Positions 20,587 through 33,335 of a stretch of DNA of 64,000 nt are shown here, piece after piece. The position numbers were made by a program, and so were the translations under genes. How positions within the stretch are numbered: position 1 is the first letter of the stretch; each line of letters begins with the position of its first letter. The notes under the pieces were generated by a model. The model ran no database searches and was not told the origin of the DNA. It worked only from the letters and a program-made list of their open reading frames with translations. This stretch comes from Sternotherus odoratus (lineage: Eukaryota > Chordata > Testudines > Kinosternidae): assembly GCA_032164245.1 (NCBI GenBank), contig JAVMKO010000001.1, positions 74,893,892 to 74,957,891 on the forward strand. The letters run 5' to 3'.

Positions 20587-21963
20587 TCAAACGCCATCTC
20601 GGGCACTGATAAAACTGTCTTTCAAGGCGTCCCTGAGGCGCAGGGCCTCACGGTGGGCTCTTTTACTTTCCCTGCTGTGTGGCTGCTCATAAGTAGCAGA
20701 AAGTAAATTTGCCTCTGCCTCCCAGCCCGCCATAAACGTTTCCCCCTTGCTCTCACAGATATTGTGGAGCACAGAGCAAGCAGCAATAACAATGGGGATA
20801 TTTCTCTCGCGGATGTCTGAGCGTATCAGTAAGGAACGCCATCTCCCTTTCAAGCGGCCAAATGCACATTCTACGGCCATTCTGCACTTGCTCAGCCTGT
20901 AGTTGAACAGCTCCTGACCCCTGTCCAGGGCTCCTGTGTAGGGCTTCATAAGCCAGGGCATTAGGGGGTAGGCTGGGTCCCCAATGATCACGATCGGCAT
21001 TTCGACCCCCCCCACGGAAATTTTCTGGTCGGGGAAGAAAGTGCCTTGCTGCAGCTGTCTAAAAACCCTAGAGTTCCTGAACACTCGAGCGTCATGAAGC
21101 TTTCCCGGCCACCCCACGTACAGGTCGGTGAAACGTCCCTTGTGGTCAACCACTGCTTGCATGACCATTGAGTAATATCCCTTCCGGTTTCTGTACTCGG
21201 CGGCCTCGTGGTCCGGTGCCAGGATAGGGATATGAGTCCCATCTATAGCCCCACCACAGTTAGGGAATCCCATGGCGGCAAAGCCATCTATTGTGGCTTG
21301 CAGGTTTCCGAGGTTTATAACCCGGTGTAGCAGCCGCTCGACGATTGCCCTGCTTACTTGCATCACAGCAAAGCCCACTGTAGACCTACCCACCCCAAAC
21401 TGATTCGCGACTGACCGGTAGCTGTCTGGCGTTGCAAGCTTCCAGAGGGCTATCGCCACTCGCTTCTCCACTGTAAGGGCCGCTCTCATTTTGGTATTCC
21501 TGCGCTGGAGGGCCGGGGACAGCAAGTCACAAAGTTCCATGAAGGTGCCCTTTCGCATGCGGAAGTTTCTGAGCCACTGGGAGTCATCCCAGACCCGCAG
21601 CACTATGCGGTCCCACCAGTCTGTGCTTGTTTCCCTGGCCCAGAATCGGCGTTCGATGGCATGAGCCTGCCCCATTGCCACCATTTTTGACAGATTGTCA
21701 GTCGCCCTACTTGCAAAAACGGCAGTGTCCCTGTCGTCCCCGCTGTGCACGTCAGTGTCCCTGTCGTCCCCGCTGTGCACGTCCGTGTCCCTGTCGTCCC
21801 CGCTGTCCTCGTCCATCTCCTCCTCACTGTCATCGGGTTCCAGAAAGCGCGGTTCTCCCCGGATCGCATTCCTCCTCTGCAGACGGTGCAGCAGGAACTC
21901 AGCAACCGTGATCGAGGTCCTCACAACAGCCATTACTGCAGCCGTGGTGTCAGCGGGCTCCAT
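20587..21963 (-). CDS. PIF/Harbinger DDE transposase, intact
   Basis: A 458-residue frame with no interruption, related to vertebrate HARBI1-type nucleases. The N-terminus has an acidic repeat (SGDDRDTDVH three times, residues ~55-85). A helix-turn-helix-like part follows (KRVAIALWKLATPDSYRSVANQFGVGRSTV), then the DDE4 nuclease domain: GAIDGTHIPI with the first aspartate near residue 240, GWPGKLHDARVF with the second near 290, GDPAYPLMPWL, and VECAFGRLKGRW carrying the glutamate near 385. The length fits the family. It faces the Myb gene tail to tail, with the Myb exon 2 end at 20,309 and this stop at 20,587. A later start is possible, but the acidic N-terminus is also visible in the related copies. 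Probably functional as sequence. Confidence 0.93.
   Translation of the reverse strand: MEPADTTAAVMAVVRTSITVAEFLLHRLQRRNAIRGEPRFLEPDDSEEEMDEDSGDDRDTDVHSGDDRDTDVHSGDDRDTAVFASRATDNLSKMVAMGQAHAIERRFWARETSTDWWDRIVLRVWDDSQWLRNFRMRKGTFMELCDLLSPALQRRNTKMRAALTVEKRVAIALWKLATPDSYRSVANQFGVGRSTVGFAVMQVSRAIVERLLHRVINLGNLQATIDGFAAMGFPNCGGAIDGTHIPILAPDHEAAEYRNRKGYYSMVMQAVVDHKGRFTDLYVGWPGKLHDARVFRNSRVFRQLQQGTFFPDQKISVGGVEMPIVIIGDPAYPLMPWLMKPYTGALDRGQELFNYRLSKCRMAVECAFGRLKGRWRSLLIRSDIRERNIPIVIAACSVLHNICESKGETFMAGWEAEANLLSATYEQPHSRESKRAHREALRLRDALKDSFISARDGV
21721..21810 (-). repeat. 30-bp tandem repeat encoding acidic decapeptide
   Basis: Three consecutive 30-bp units (each containing TGTCCCTGTCGTCCCCGCTG) encode SGDDRDTDVH on the minus strand within the transposase. 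The period keeps the reading frame. Confidence 0.9.
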
Positions 21964-22322
21964 GCTTGCAATGCTATGGCGTTAGTTCGGCGGGGAAAGG
22001 GCGCGAATTATGGGATGCCTACCCACAGGGCACCGCTTGTAATGGGGGTGGGCGGCGCGGAAAAAGGGCGCGAAATTTGGAAATGCCTACCCACAATGCT
22101 GCACTCGAAATGGTGCCTGCTGGGGGATCAGGGAACTGTGGGATAGGTACCCAGAGTGCAACGCATGTCATGTCGACGCCTGCAAAAGTTTTGCAGACAG
22201 ACACTGTCGACTTGCTGTGCTTAGCTGTGCGTAGTGAAGACAGACAACATCGACTGTATGCCGTCGCGTTCACAAGATCGACATAAAGGAAATCGAACTA
22301 ATGCTGTAGTGAAGACATACCC

Positions 22323-22404
22323 GTACATTCTGGCTGCTTTATATCGACTTAACGTCGCTAAAGTCGACGTTAAGCCCTAGTGAGGACTAGCCGGAGGAGT
22401 CAGA
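22323..22404. mobile_element. hAT remainder and a second terminus-like fragment
   Basis: The first 17 bp continue the hAT fragment interrupted by the Harbinger. The next part, with CGTCGCTAAAGTCGACGTTA and CCCTAGTGAGGAC, resembles a Harbinger-type end but lacks a partner, so its origin is unclear. Confidence 0.35.
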
Positions 22405-22702
22405 TATTTTCAGCTGTTGCTTGTTACACTTCTCAGTCATTATTGATGGCGAGCTGCAAATGGTGGGAAATTATTAGTCTGGCTTTCGTGTCTGGAGCAG
22501 CCTTCCCAGCCAAATGGAGAATCTCAGCGGTCAGATACTCCAGCACCGCAGCTATATATAGACCGCGGCTCTGGAACCTACCCGCTCAGCATAACGACCT
22601 TGCCCAAGCAGACGGTATACACGGCCAACTGGAAACTGCAGCCCAAGAGCGAGACTTCGTTTTAGCCCGCAATTTAGCTCCCTGCTTTCCTCCGCCCGAT
22701 AT
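22405..22702 (-). pseudogene. Histone H2A pseudogene, 5' three-quarters
   Basis: On the minus strand it aligns with the H2A gene at 44,215-44,604 from the start codon to about residue 85. The start is ATA instead of ATG (22,700-22,702). A small deletion in the [10 protein letters not shown] region shifts the frame, and further substitutions follow. Matching landmarks include GGAAAGCAGGGAG near the start and the GATGGCGAGCTGCAAATG segment at 22,445. The 3' end, including any stem-loop, is lost at the transposon boundary. The upstream region keeps a TGACAGGCTAAAA version of the H2A promoter element (22,806-22,818). Confidence 0.85.
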
Positions 22703-22938
22703 TATGACGCAAAAACTATTAAATGCACCTCCAAAAAATGGAGGGGTGACACTTTCACACATTGCGTTTATATCTCCTGTCTTTTTACAATCATGAAACG
22801 GTTTGTGACAGGCTAAAACGTTCACAAATCTGTCAACATCTCGTGGGGATGAAGATCCACCTTTAACCAATGGTGAGGTAGGATGTCAAAGTTTATATGT
22901 CTAACAGCCAATAGCTAGCCAAGAAAAGAAATCTGCAA

Positions 22939-22946
22939 ATTTGCAT
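22939..22946 (+). promoter_or_regulatory. Octamer ATTTGCAT upstream of the H2A pseudogene
   Basis: An exact octamer, the element typical of vertebrate H2B promoters, lies about 240 bp from the dead H2A start. CCAAT (22,912) lies nearby. It may be what remains of an H2A-H2B divergent promoter whose H2B has been lost. Confidence 0.5.
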
Positions 22947-25900
22947 GGATATTGTGGCGGACGCCATTATTCTTTTGTTTTTTGTTTCAACTAGAAAAAG
23001 AGGGTTACTTTTAGGACAGCCCGTCTCTAACGCAGGAACGTAACTCGGTTTAAACGTAAAGGCACTCATAACATTTCAAAGCAACCTGCCTAAAAGACAT
23101 TTTGTTGTGCATACTTACTGTATTATAAAATATCGAAACTATGTTAATTGCATGCTTGACCACCGGGATTTAACGTTCCCGCAGGAAGCTTTTCACAGGA
23201 ACGTTGATTTAAGGTGTTCTTCCTCCTTATTTGGTTTATGAACTATGGACTATGCTTATAAATAAAAGCGCGCACACCATAATGGATGCTACTTTAACTA
23301 CTAGTAGTGATTAAATAGGGGCATCTAAAAGATTGCCTAAGTTCTCCCACACCCAAGGTGATTTTAAGATATAAAGATCATTTTAGCTGGTTTTATATTT
23401 TGCCAGGAGAATTGTATATAAATCAAGTACATACTATTCTTGGTATTAGAAGTGCACATGCTGTGTGATAGCAGAGATTCCCAAACTGGGGGTCAAGACC
23501 CCTCAAGGGCCCGCAGTTTATTCATAGTCAGATCTGGGAGATAACGGTCTCCAAACGGATGGCGAAACTGTTTGTAAATCAAACAGGAAACACTGGGCAA
23601 TAGTTTTGTATCGAATCGGTATTCAAAACCATCCCGGCGACAGACTGGAGGGGCGTTTCGGGAGCCCCTTTAACTGGTAAAATAGGGCAGATTGAGATTG
23701 GGCAATCATTGAACAGCGCGATGTTTTCAAACATACAAGGCGGTTTATCATCGACCAATCCTTGCACAGTTAGGGTTTTTCAAGTGTTGGAAAAGGTTTA
23801 ACCACCTCCCAGATATAAAAGGGGGCTTTGCCTATAACTTCATCAACAGCTTTGTTCCCTGACTGTGCTGGCTTGTACCACTTGGAGACTGAAGCCGATG
23901 TGTAGCCGTACACGACAAAGCTCTGCTTTTTCCCGCGCAGTCTCCTAACCCTGGACTGTATAGAGACAATATTTCGCTCCCCAGTTCCCTAAAAACGTAA
24001 CTGACTAATTGTATTTCTTTACTCACAGTCTCAAAAGAATATTAGCCACTGTTAAGAGTATTAAGGTAGCTCGACAATACCAATTTGTAGCTATAGCAGC
24101 AAAGCTCTAGTTACGATTATCCTTTTCGGGGAGATCCAGGCTGCTGCTGGGGCCTGGGAAACTGGCTAAAAAGACTGTTTTTGATGCTACCAACTGCGCC
24201 TCCAATTAAATGATTTCCAACTCCAGAAAGTATTTTGAACCGCCCAACTCAGTAAAAAAAGATGTAATCCATTAAAATTTATCTGAACACGTTTCAAATT
24301 AACAAATAATACAATAACAAACGAGCCAAATTAGGTTGTATATTTTAAATTTCAGCATTTCAGGTTCCCAAGTTGTATAGGGAGTTGGTGAACACAAAAC
24401 ACAGATGCTTTTAGTAGGCAGGTTAATAGGAGCTTTTTGCTTCAAATGTAGACTCCAGCACCAGCAACAAATGTAGTTTTCTTTTGAGAATGTAAAATAA
24501 TTTAGGGTCTGAAGTAAAAGGTTTTTCTTTCCGTTTAAGAAACTTTTAGAGCAAATCAGTTGATACTGAGAGCCTTGCTGCGAGATACTGGCTCTTATAA
24601 TGAGAATGCCAAAAGAAAGTGGGTGGCAATCATGAACGGATTTGAACTGAGAGGTCAGGGCTGTATTCTTCAGTTTTGGAGGCCAAACCTGATGCAAAAT
24701 ATTGTATTGAGACTTTAAAATCTATAAAAGACATACAAGCTTGCGTTATCATGAAAGGAACAGGACAATGGAATGATTAGTGATAGGTGATTTAATGTAA
24801 TAGATTGCATCTGCTCCTGCCAGGTACCCGTTTTAGATCAAGCTGAAGATAAATCTAAAGGTCTGATGTTGATATATATTTTCAGGCTAAGTGGACAGGG
24901 CATTTTGATTTGAAGGAGAGACTGATTTTGAGTCGGTTACATGGCTTGATGTAAGAAATACTTTTATCGAACTGAATTCACCTAGATTCAGAAGTCTCAG
25001 GCAGAGGAAAGGACAGACATTGTATTGGACACTGCACTGCGACTGCAGTTTCTTAAAGATTAAACTGAAAACAGAGTGAAGACTTTCAATAGACTGATTT
25101 TTTTGACGTTTTCATCATTTGACAAGACCCTTGCTACTTTGAAATGTTTATTTCTCATACTGTATTTTGGAGTGTTCTGAAAGTGCATTAGAGAAAGACC
25201 ACCATCTCCCTTCCAGTAAATTCACAATTATAATCGGGAGAAGCAGGTACTACCTCCGAAATAGGTCCTCGTGAACATTTTTAATTTTTTCACTTGTGTT
25301 TTTGTTGTTTCGTCAGCCTGGGGAAAAAAAGGGAGAGGGGATTCCTAATATATGCGGGAAAAATGACACTCAAAGGCATCAGCAAGGACATACTGTATTC
25401 TACAATCCTCAGCCCCGATAGGAAAGGGAATTTTGTCTTTTAAGTTGCCTGCACTTTCTACGCGCCCCTCCCCGTTCCCCCTTCTTCCCCTTGGAAATGA
25501 GGCCGACACGAAGAAAATGCCCCCAAACATCGCTTTTACAAGTTATGGCTATTTTTGCTTGTTCATGCTCCTAACGGGAGAATTAATGTTTAACTCCTAC
25601 AGTAACTTCTATCTTCAAATATTAGGCGCTGTTTGAGTTTTAAGAATCGGAATACAGCTTTCTAGACAGGTTGAAAGAGGGCTCAGCAATTCCCTCCCGG
25701 GAAAACCAGTGTTCTGCTTGTTAGCCAGAAAGCTGGCTATCAGACTTGTGACCAAGAAAACAAGTCGTTTGGTTAAAGTCTCTTGCTGTAAGTGCTTAGT
25801 TAACAACGCCTGCAGTGAAAGAACTTAGATGATTTCTTCTTTTCCCAATACTGCTTTTATCAAGGAATAGCGGGAAAACACTAGCACGATATAAGCAACG

Positions 25901-25974
25901 TAATTGAAATACAAAACATTATGCTTCCAGAAAACTGTATTTAGCAACACAACTCTTATTGTGAGAACGTGGGT
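22947..25974. other. Intergenic; a possible ghost promoter only
   Basis: I see no gene. At 23,755-23,785 CCAATCCTTGCACAG followed by a TTTTTCAAG-like segment matches the extended motif found near other histone genes. GATATAAAAGG lies near 23,812, but no histone frame follows. Confidence 0.45.
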
Positions 25975-25990
25975 GGCTCTTAAAAGAGCC
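25975..25990 (-). terminator. Histone H4 mRNA 3' stem-loop
   Basis: GGCTCTTTTAAGAGCC on the minus strand: 6-bp stem and 4-nt loop, 46 nt after the H4 stop. SLBP binds this structure for 3' processing. A purine-rich U7-pairing element with AAGAGTTG lies just beyond. Confidence 0.95.
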
Positions 25991-26036
25991 TTTGTGTTTC
26001 TTGCTGTTTGGTTTTAAAAAGAAGTCCGAAAAAAGC

Positions 26037-27589
<1,553 letters not shown>

Positions 27590-27792
27590 AAGAATCAGAG
27601 AGGTACCCGTGTTAGTCTGGAATAGCAGAGGTAACAAAGTCCTGTGGCACCTTAAAGACTAACTATAAAGTTTTGAAGCATAAGCTGTCGTGGGCATCCG
27701 ACGAAGTGGGTATTAGCCCACGAAAGCTTATGCTTCAAAACTTTATAGTTAGTCTTTAAGGTGCCACAAGACTTTGTTACCTCTGCTACATA
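27590..27792. repeat. Large palindrome built from an interspersed repeat
   Basis: Arms at about 27,625-27,696 and 27,716-27,786 are reverse complements over roughly 70 bp (for example ACCTTAAAGACTAACTATAA against TTATAGTTAGTCTTTAAGGT), separated by about 20 bp. The unit belongs to the same interspersed repeat as 28,665-28,755 and 32,452-32,580, here arranged head to head. It could fold into a long hairpin. Confidence 0.9.
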
Positions 27793-28664
27793 TTTCAGTG
27801 CACTTATGGTTGCTATTATGGAAGCTATTTTCCCCCTCCTTGTGATTAATTGTGTGACCTTAGACCTTATTTACTGCATCCTATTCTGAATAGAGAATTA
27901 TTAACTTCCTCATAGACTTTTCTATGGAGCTCATCAGTATAGTATTCGATGGCTTCACAAAATAAATAAAATAAATAAATAAATGAAAATTATTTTAACA
28001 AAACCCCTCTAACCGGAGGAGTGATATCATACCTCTCTAATAGATGGGGGGAAGTCACAAAGAAATGAAGATCAAAAGTGTCCATTAATTTTAGGTGCAC
28101 TATTTGAGACTTCTGATTTTTCAGAGTGTTTAGCATTCTATATCATTTTCTCTGTTCAAAGCACAGTTCTCAGGGACTTCCACTGAAGCTGTCAGCTCTG
28201 CACTTCTGCAAATCACAACTCTCGGGTGACAAGTTGGACAGTTAGAATATATGGAACATATAATAAATGTGTGTGGGGGGAAAACAAAAATTCTTTAAGT
28301 GATGTGCTAAGCAACCCAGAGAAGCTCTGTGGTAGTCAGACATATAAAGCAGTTCTTGAGGGTAGCCTTCAACTACATTATGGGTCTGGAAGAGGTCAGT
28401 GAAGTCTACTCCATGGTACTCTTTGAAGTAACCAAACACTGTGCTATTAGTGCCAAGAGTGTTACCATATACCCAAGGAGAGTCAATTAACCTGACTCCG
28501 TCACCATACTCTGGTAACTAGAAAACTACTCCAAATGACAATTAATAAATTTGGATGGGCCAAATTTAACAGCCTCTTAGAATTGGTATGCTAATGTACA
28601 ACCTTTCCCCCCCCCCCTTTTCTTTCGGTGTGTATAAATGCATCTTACTTCTGTTCCATTCTAT

Positions 28665-28755
28665 GCATCCGATAAAATGAGCTATAGCCCACGAAAGCTT
28701 ATGCTGAAATAAACTGGTTAGTCTCTAAGGTGCTACAAAGTCTTCCTCGTCTTAT
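28665..28755 (-). repeat. Interspersed repeat fragment (same family as 27.6 kb)
   Basis: Contains GCCCACGAAAGCTTATGCT and GTTAGTCTCTAAGGTGC, matching the right arm of the palindrome at 27.7 kb. The class is not determined. Confidence 0.75.
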
Positions 28756-29436
28756 TTAAAGACACTATTGCATTACTAGTGTCTTTAAACAGCTGCCTAG
28801 GTCTAATTTCTATGTTCCTCTGCTCCCCAGGTAAGTGTGCTCCTCCTACGCCATCCTTACCATTCTCCTCCCGCCTCATCCCCACCACATGCCTTTTCAT
28901 GTACAATATTCTGATTTCAAGAGGAACACACCTATATAATCCACTAAGTGAAATACACACTTAAATTCAAGTTCTGAATATCAGCCTTCTTTATCTGCTT
29001 ATGAACAATTGATGAGCATTATCTGAAAAACATACCAGTGGTATTTACCTTATTGATTAAATCAATCTTTAAAGCTTAATGCTGAATAGGAATGGGAAAA
29101 TATTTATTTATACAAAATACTTTTAAATGAACTACTTTTCACATTTGCAAAAGTTTGTATTACATCTTGAAAGGGCACATTGATAAACACAAAGATTAAG
29201 AACAAAAGCACTGCTTTTGTCATCACACAAAATGACCATTAATTTGGCTAAAAAGAGTTAAGAATTTAATTAAGGCTGCCTAATGGGAAGTTGTGTGCTA
29301 CCTCAAGCACATACTTTGAAAACTATCCTAGATGGTTTCTTACTGTCAGAATTTTTAATTTAGGTAAAACAGTGAAGTCGTGATTAAAGGGCACACGTTA
29401 TGGATGTGCTACAACTCTTTTCAGTGTGCATGTAAT
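28756..29436. other. Intergenic, no gene seen
   Basis: AT-rich, without recognisable features until the H3 3' processing signals at 29,411. Confidence 0.5.
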
Positions 29437-29452
29437 GGCTCTTAAAAGAGCC
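29437..29452 (-). terminator. Histone H3 stem-loop (pseudogene copy)
   Basis: A perfect GGCTCTTTTAAGAGCC on the minus strand, 50 nt after the H3 stop, followed by AAAAGAGTTGT (29,411-29,421) as the U7-pairing element. The RNA-processing signals outlived the reading frame. Confidence 0.93.
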
Positions 29453-29501
29453 ATGGAGTCTTTGAAGTATTCAAGTAGTCAGAATGAAGTGTAGCCAGCT
29501 T

Positions 29502-29912
<411 letters not shown>

Positions 29913-29967
29913 TTCAAGTAATGCACGCTCTGTCAACTTCAAATAAAAGACTGTAGCGCTCTAGAGG

Positions 29968-30026
29968 TATTTATAAAAAAGATCTTCTTTCTGATTGGTT
30001 TATGTGAAGAACGCAAGCTCTATTGG
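29968..30026 (-). promoter_or_regulatory. H3 pseudogene promoter (TATA plus two CCAAT)
   Basis: TATAAATA lies 56 bp upstream of the start codon, with CCAAT boxes at 29,994-29,998 and 30,022-30,026, all on the minus strand. Confidence 0.8.
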
Positions 30027-30039
30027 CTAATTTGAAAAT

Positions 30040-31168
30040 TTGTAAATCCTGCGCTTCGCTATGCATCGAAATGAGATCCTTTCTCACTTCCAGTCTACTT
30101 CTACTGTTTCCGGATCCATTCTCGCCATCACTGTCCCATTCCCTGAAATTTACGATTTTTGGACCGCATCAGCATCCCGTTTTCCTGCCATTTCCTTTCT
30201 TGCTGAAACCCCATCGCCATACAGAATCCTTCCCTTCCCTGCCTCCCAGGTTTCTTTTTATGTATATATTTATTTTTATTTATTTAAATAGTTCGTTAAT
30301 CTGTATAACATTCCCACCTTCCCTTAAAATTGAACAATCGTCAGGAGCACCAATCTCAGGAGAGTTAAACCACAAAATGTTTAATGGACAGTGAATCTCT
30401 CTGTACTTGTTCTAGTTCCTGTTTTAATTAACAGACTTTCAGAAGATGAAAGAGCTACCCCACACTTCTTCCTTCTACTGAAGAGCACACCCATTTTTAT
30501 AAAGAATTTTTGACTGTCCTTCCACACCACCTTAAACCTCAGATAGATTACAGACCTGGGGCAGTCTTAAATAATAATCCATGCAATGCTTAAAGGATAA
30601 ATGTTCATCTGCATTTCATCCTTACACCTTTCTTGTTTTACAAGAAACCACTAGGTTTAGCAGATGGCCTTTAGGAGCAGAAAATATACACAGCTTGGTA
30701 GACATAAATCTCTTTCCTTCTCTTGCCTATCTTCACTCTTAAAACATTTTAAAAAATCACACCTTTGCTCATTTTTCAATTAGATCAGATATCATTACAT
30801 AAAAACTATTCAAGGCACCTGCCTATCTCTAACATAACATGTGTGTAGTTTACCCCAAACTACACACAATCATTGCTCTTTTTTAAATGCTATTTTTCTT
30901 CAGATTTATGGGAATAAAGGTCTTTAAAAAACTTTAAAAGTTTTGTTTAGTTTGAAAGTCATGGAGAACATTCTGAATGAATACTTAAGGCATCTTCCAA
31001 TGGTTATAGATATAAACAATCATTCTAATATTTTCTTTTAAGCCGAATTACAGAGAATTTTCATTGGCTGATCTTTGTAGAAGAATTTTCAGCCATGGGT
31101 CTCTTCCTATTCCAGCAGTCAGATAGAAATCACAAACAATCTGACCCCTTTCCTTCACTCAGTAATCA
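30040..31168. other. Intergenic, no gene seen
   Basis: No feature that I can support. Confidence 0.5.
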
Positions 31169-31176
31169 CCCTTGAC

Positions 31177-31580
31177 CAGGGCCGGAGACAGAAATTTGGG
31201 GGCCCCCTACTCTGATCGTTTGGGGGGCCCCCCAGCCCAGCTGGCACTTCCCCTCCCCAGCCCAGCCAGCGCTCCCCCCCAGCTGACAGCGGCTGGCGGC
31301 AGCGCGGGGTCCTGCGGGAAGCCGCCCTTGCTTCTCTCCCCCCCCCCCCCCCGCACTTTCTCCCCCGGACTGCGCCGCTGCCGCCGGCCAGGCTCATTGC
31401 TCCTGCCGGGGACACGCATGCTCGTCCGGAAGAGAGCCGCGCCGCCTCCCCGCCCCTTCCCCGCTCTCCAGGCCCGGCGACAAGGGGGGATGACTACGGG
31501 TACTGCTGTGTACCGGGCCCCCCCTAAAGTCCGGGGCCCAGTACAGCTCTACCCGTAGTACTCCCCTGTCACCGGCCCTG
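31177..31580. mobile_element. hAT-type non-autonomous element with 8-bp duplication
   Basis: It is bounded by CAGGGCCGGAGACAG and the complement of CAGGGCCGGTGACAG, and flanked by the perfect 8-bp direct repeat CCCTTGAC (31,169-31,176 and 31,581-31,588). The GC-rich interior has no coding content of its own. The 404-bp length and 8-bp target duplication fit a hAT MITE. Confidence 0.9.
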
Positions 31581-31588
31581 CCCTTGAC

Positions 31589-32275
31589 CCTTGGAGACCT
31601 AAGCCAATGTGCAAAGAATGGCCCCAAACATCCAACCATATACAATTACATTGTGGCTATTGTCCTATATAGGGCAGAATTTACAGAGACAGAATGGTTG
31701 GCTCCCACAATTATAGTCTTCACTTGTTTGGAAGCTTTATCTTCCAAATCTATTTCTTAAAACATTATTACAATCAAAAATTCTTTTAAATATTTCAATT
31801 ACAATGCTTTCTAGCTGGAGCAGGAATTTAGTTGATGAGTGTCAGCTATCACTCAGCTTATGAAAGAATGTTTTGGAAGGCCCTATAGCCATCCCCAGTC
31901 ATAGGATCATTTACTGCAGGAAGATTTTAGAACAATCTAATTCTCAATAAAAGTGTTAATATTTTAAATACAGCACATGAATGTACCTTATGAGTTTCAA
32001 CTCTTCAAGGATCCACCTTTTTTCTGCCTATCTGAAAGAGAGAAGGGGAAAAAATGGGTCGATACAACCTATTTTGAATAGGCCCACGGAGGATAATTTC
32101 TTGCTTAGAATACAGGTAGGAATACTAAATAGTTTTACTGAAAGTTATGTATTTAGTAGTTTTGCATTTTTTTTCCACCTGGAGTTAAAGAAGAAGCTAC
32201 TAAAATATTAGCTCTTATTATGATAGCATTGAAGTTCTGATTTGTTTTTAATCGGGTGAAAGGGATAGACAGCCA
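31589..32275. other. AT-rich intergenic DNA
   Basis: No feature that I can support. Confidence 0.5.
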
Positions 32276-32440
32276 TCGTTTCTGTAAAGAGTGTGGCCCT
32301 GGCTTTTCTCAGCATATACCACATACATGAGGACCATCCTTTGGTTTAGCATGCTCAGCATAGATGATATTGTGGTCTATAATCCCAAAGAAAACTCTCA
32401 GCACACTCCAAATCCACTTGTAAATGAGCTCCCAAGGACA
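32276..32440 (-). pseudogene. Histone H4 pseudogene, 3' half, strongly decayed
   Basis: On the minus strand this stretch tracks the 3' half of the H4 gene at 26,037. AGAGTGTGGCCCTGGCTTTT corresponds to the GRTLYGF end. The segments CAGCATATACCACATACATG and TTTAGCATGCTCAGCATAGA match the AMDVVYAL and YTEHAKRK codons. The frame is broken many times. The N-terminal half is absent; an interspersed repeat follows at 32,452. Confidence 0.75.
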
Positions 32441-32451
32441 AGCCAAGAATG

Positions 32452-32690
32452 AATCAGAGAGGTAGCGGTGTTAGGCTGGAAAGCAGAAGTAACAAAGAGT
32501 CCTGTGGCACCTTAAAGACTAACTAAAGTATTGAAGCATAAACTTTCATGGGCTAATACCCACTTCATCAGATGCAAGCAGTGGAAGTGTCCAGGGGCAG
32601 GTATAAATAAGTAGTCAAGAACCAGGTAGAAGATAACAGGGTTAATCCAATCAGGCTGAACCAGCTTGTTATCTCAAATCAGGGAGGGTG
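32452..32690 (+). repeat. Interspersed repeat, third copy of the 27.6-kb family
   Basis: Opens with AATCAGAGAGGTAGCGGTGT and contains CCTGTGGCACCTTAAAGACT and the ATACCCACTTCATCAGATGC block. It extends about 100 bp further than the other copies. Class unassigned. Confidence 0.75.
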
Positions 32691-33335
32691 AGGTATTCCT
32701 CTAGCAACTGAATGATAATTTATCTTATGAGGGAACAATTAGACTATTAGAGGATTCAACTTTCAATTTATTCCCATAAGTATTTCCAAAACCTAAACAT
32801 AGCTCCATAAGCCTCTAATTAGTTATTGGTGTTCTGGAATTAAGAAATATTTAAATAGATTTCATAGGAGTGAAAGATTTAGTTCAGGGAGCTAGATCTC
32901 AATCTATGCTCAAAGCCTAAAAGAAGGTTGTGTTACTACTTTCTTCACTCTAAAATCATTTTACAGGGGAAATTGATCCAAATCAAGGTCTCGGTCTCTC
33001 TCTCTAATGCCTTAAATAATAATATTTAATTGTAACTGTGGGTTTATGAACAACTATTACCTTTTATGTCAGAAGGAAAAATTAGTTTCCCTTTCCTTAA
33101 ATCTTTACAATTCCAAGATTTCATATTTATTGACTTCTTTAAACCCACCTTTATTCAACTTGAAACTCTGCCAAATAAAAGTACCGTGTTTCCTCTTCAC
33201 TCAGATAAGAAATTGGGTTATAGTCAGAAAGAGATTGGGCAAGAAAATGCCCTTTTTAAAAAAAAAATGTGAAAAAACAAAAATCGAGCGGGAAGAAGAC
33301 TCCGATCTGCCTTGCTGGGCGGGTTCCTTAACGCA
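32691..33335. other. AT-rich intergenic DNA
   Basis: No gene. The last 80 bp merge into the H1 promoter. Confidence 0.5.

Larger units (their letters stand above)
17745..22322. mobile_element. PIF/Harbinger element, apparently complete
   Basis: It is bounded by terminal inverted repeats GGGCATGTCTTCACTAC (17,745-17,761) and the complement of GGGTATGTCTTCACTAC (22,306-22,322), which differ at one base. A 3-bp direct repeat GTA flanks it (17,742-17,744 and 22,323-22,325), consistent with the 3-bp target duplication of this superfamily. It carries a two-exon Myb-like gene (plus), an uninterrupted DDE transposase (minus) and a small third gene (minus) inside the Myb intron. No disabling mutation is evident in any of the three, so this copy may be recent and even autonomous. 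Confidence 0.9.

Noticed and set aside
23811..24060. Possible gene after GATATAAAAGG
   Set aside because: A TATA-like box and CCAAT-type motif precede it, but no histone or other recognisable reading frame follows.
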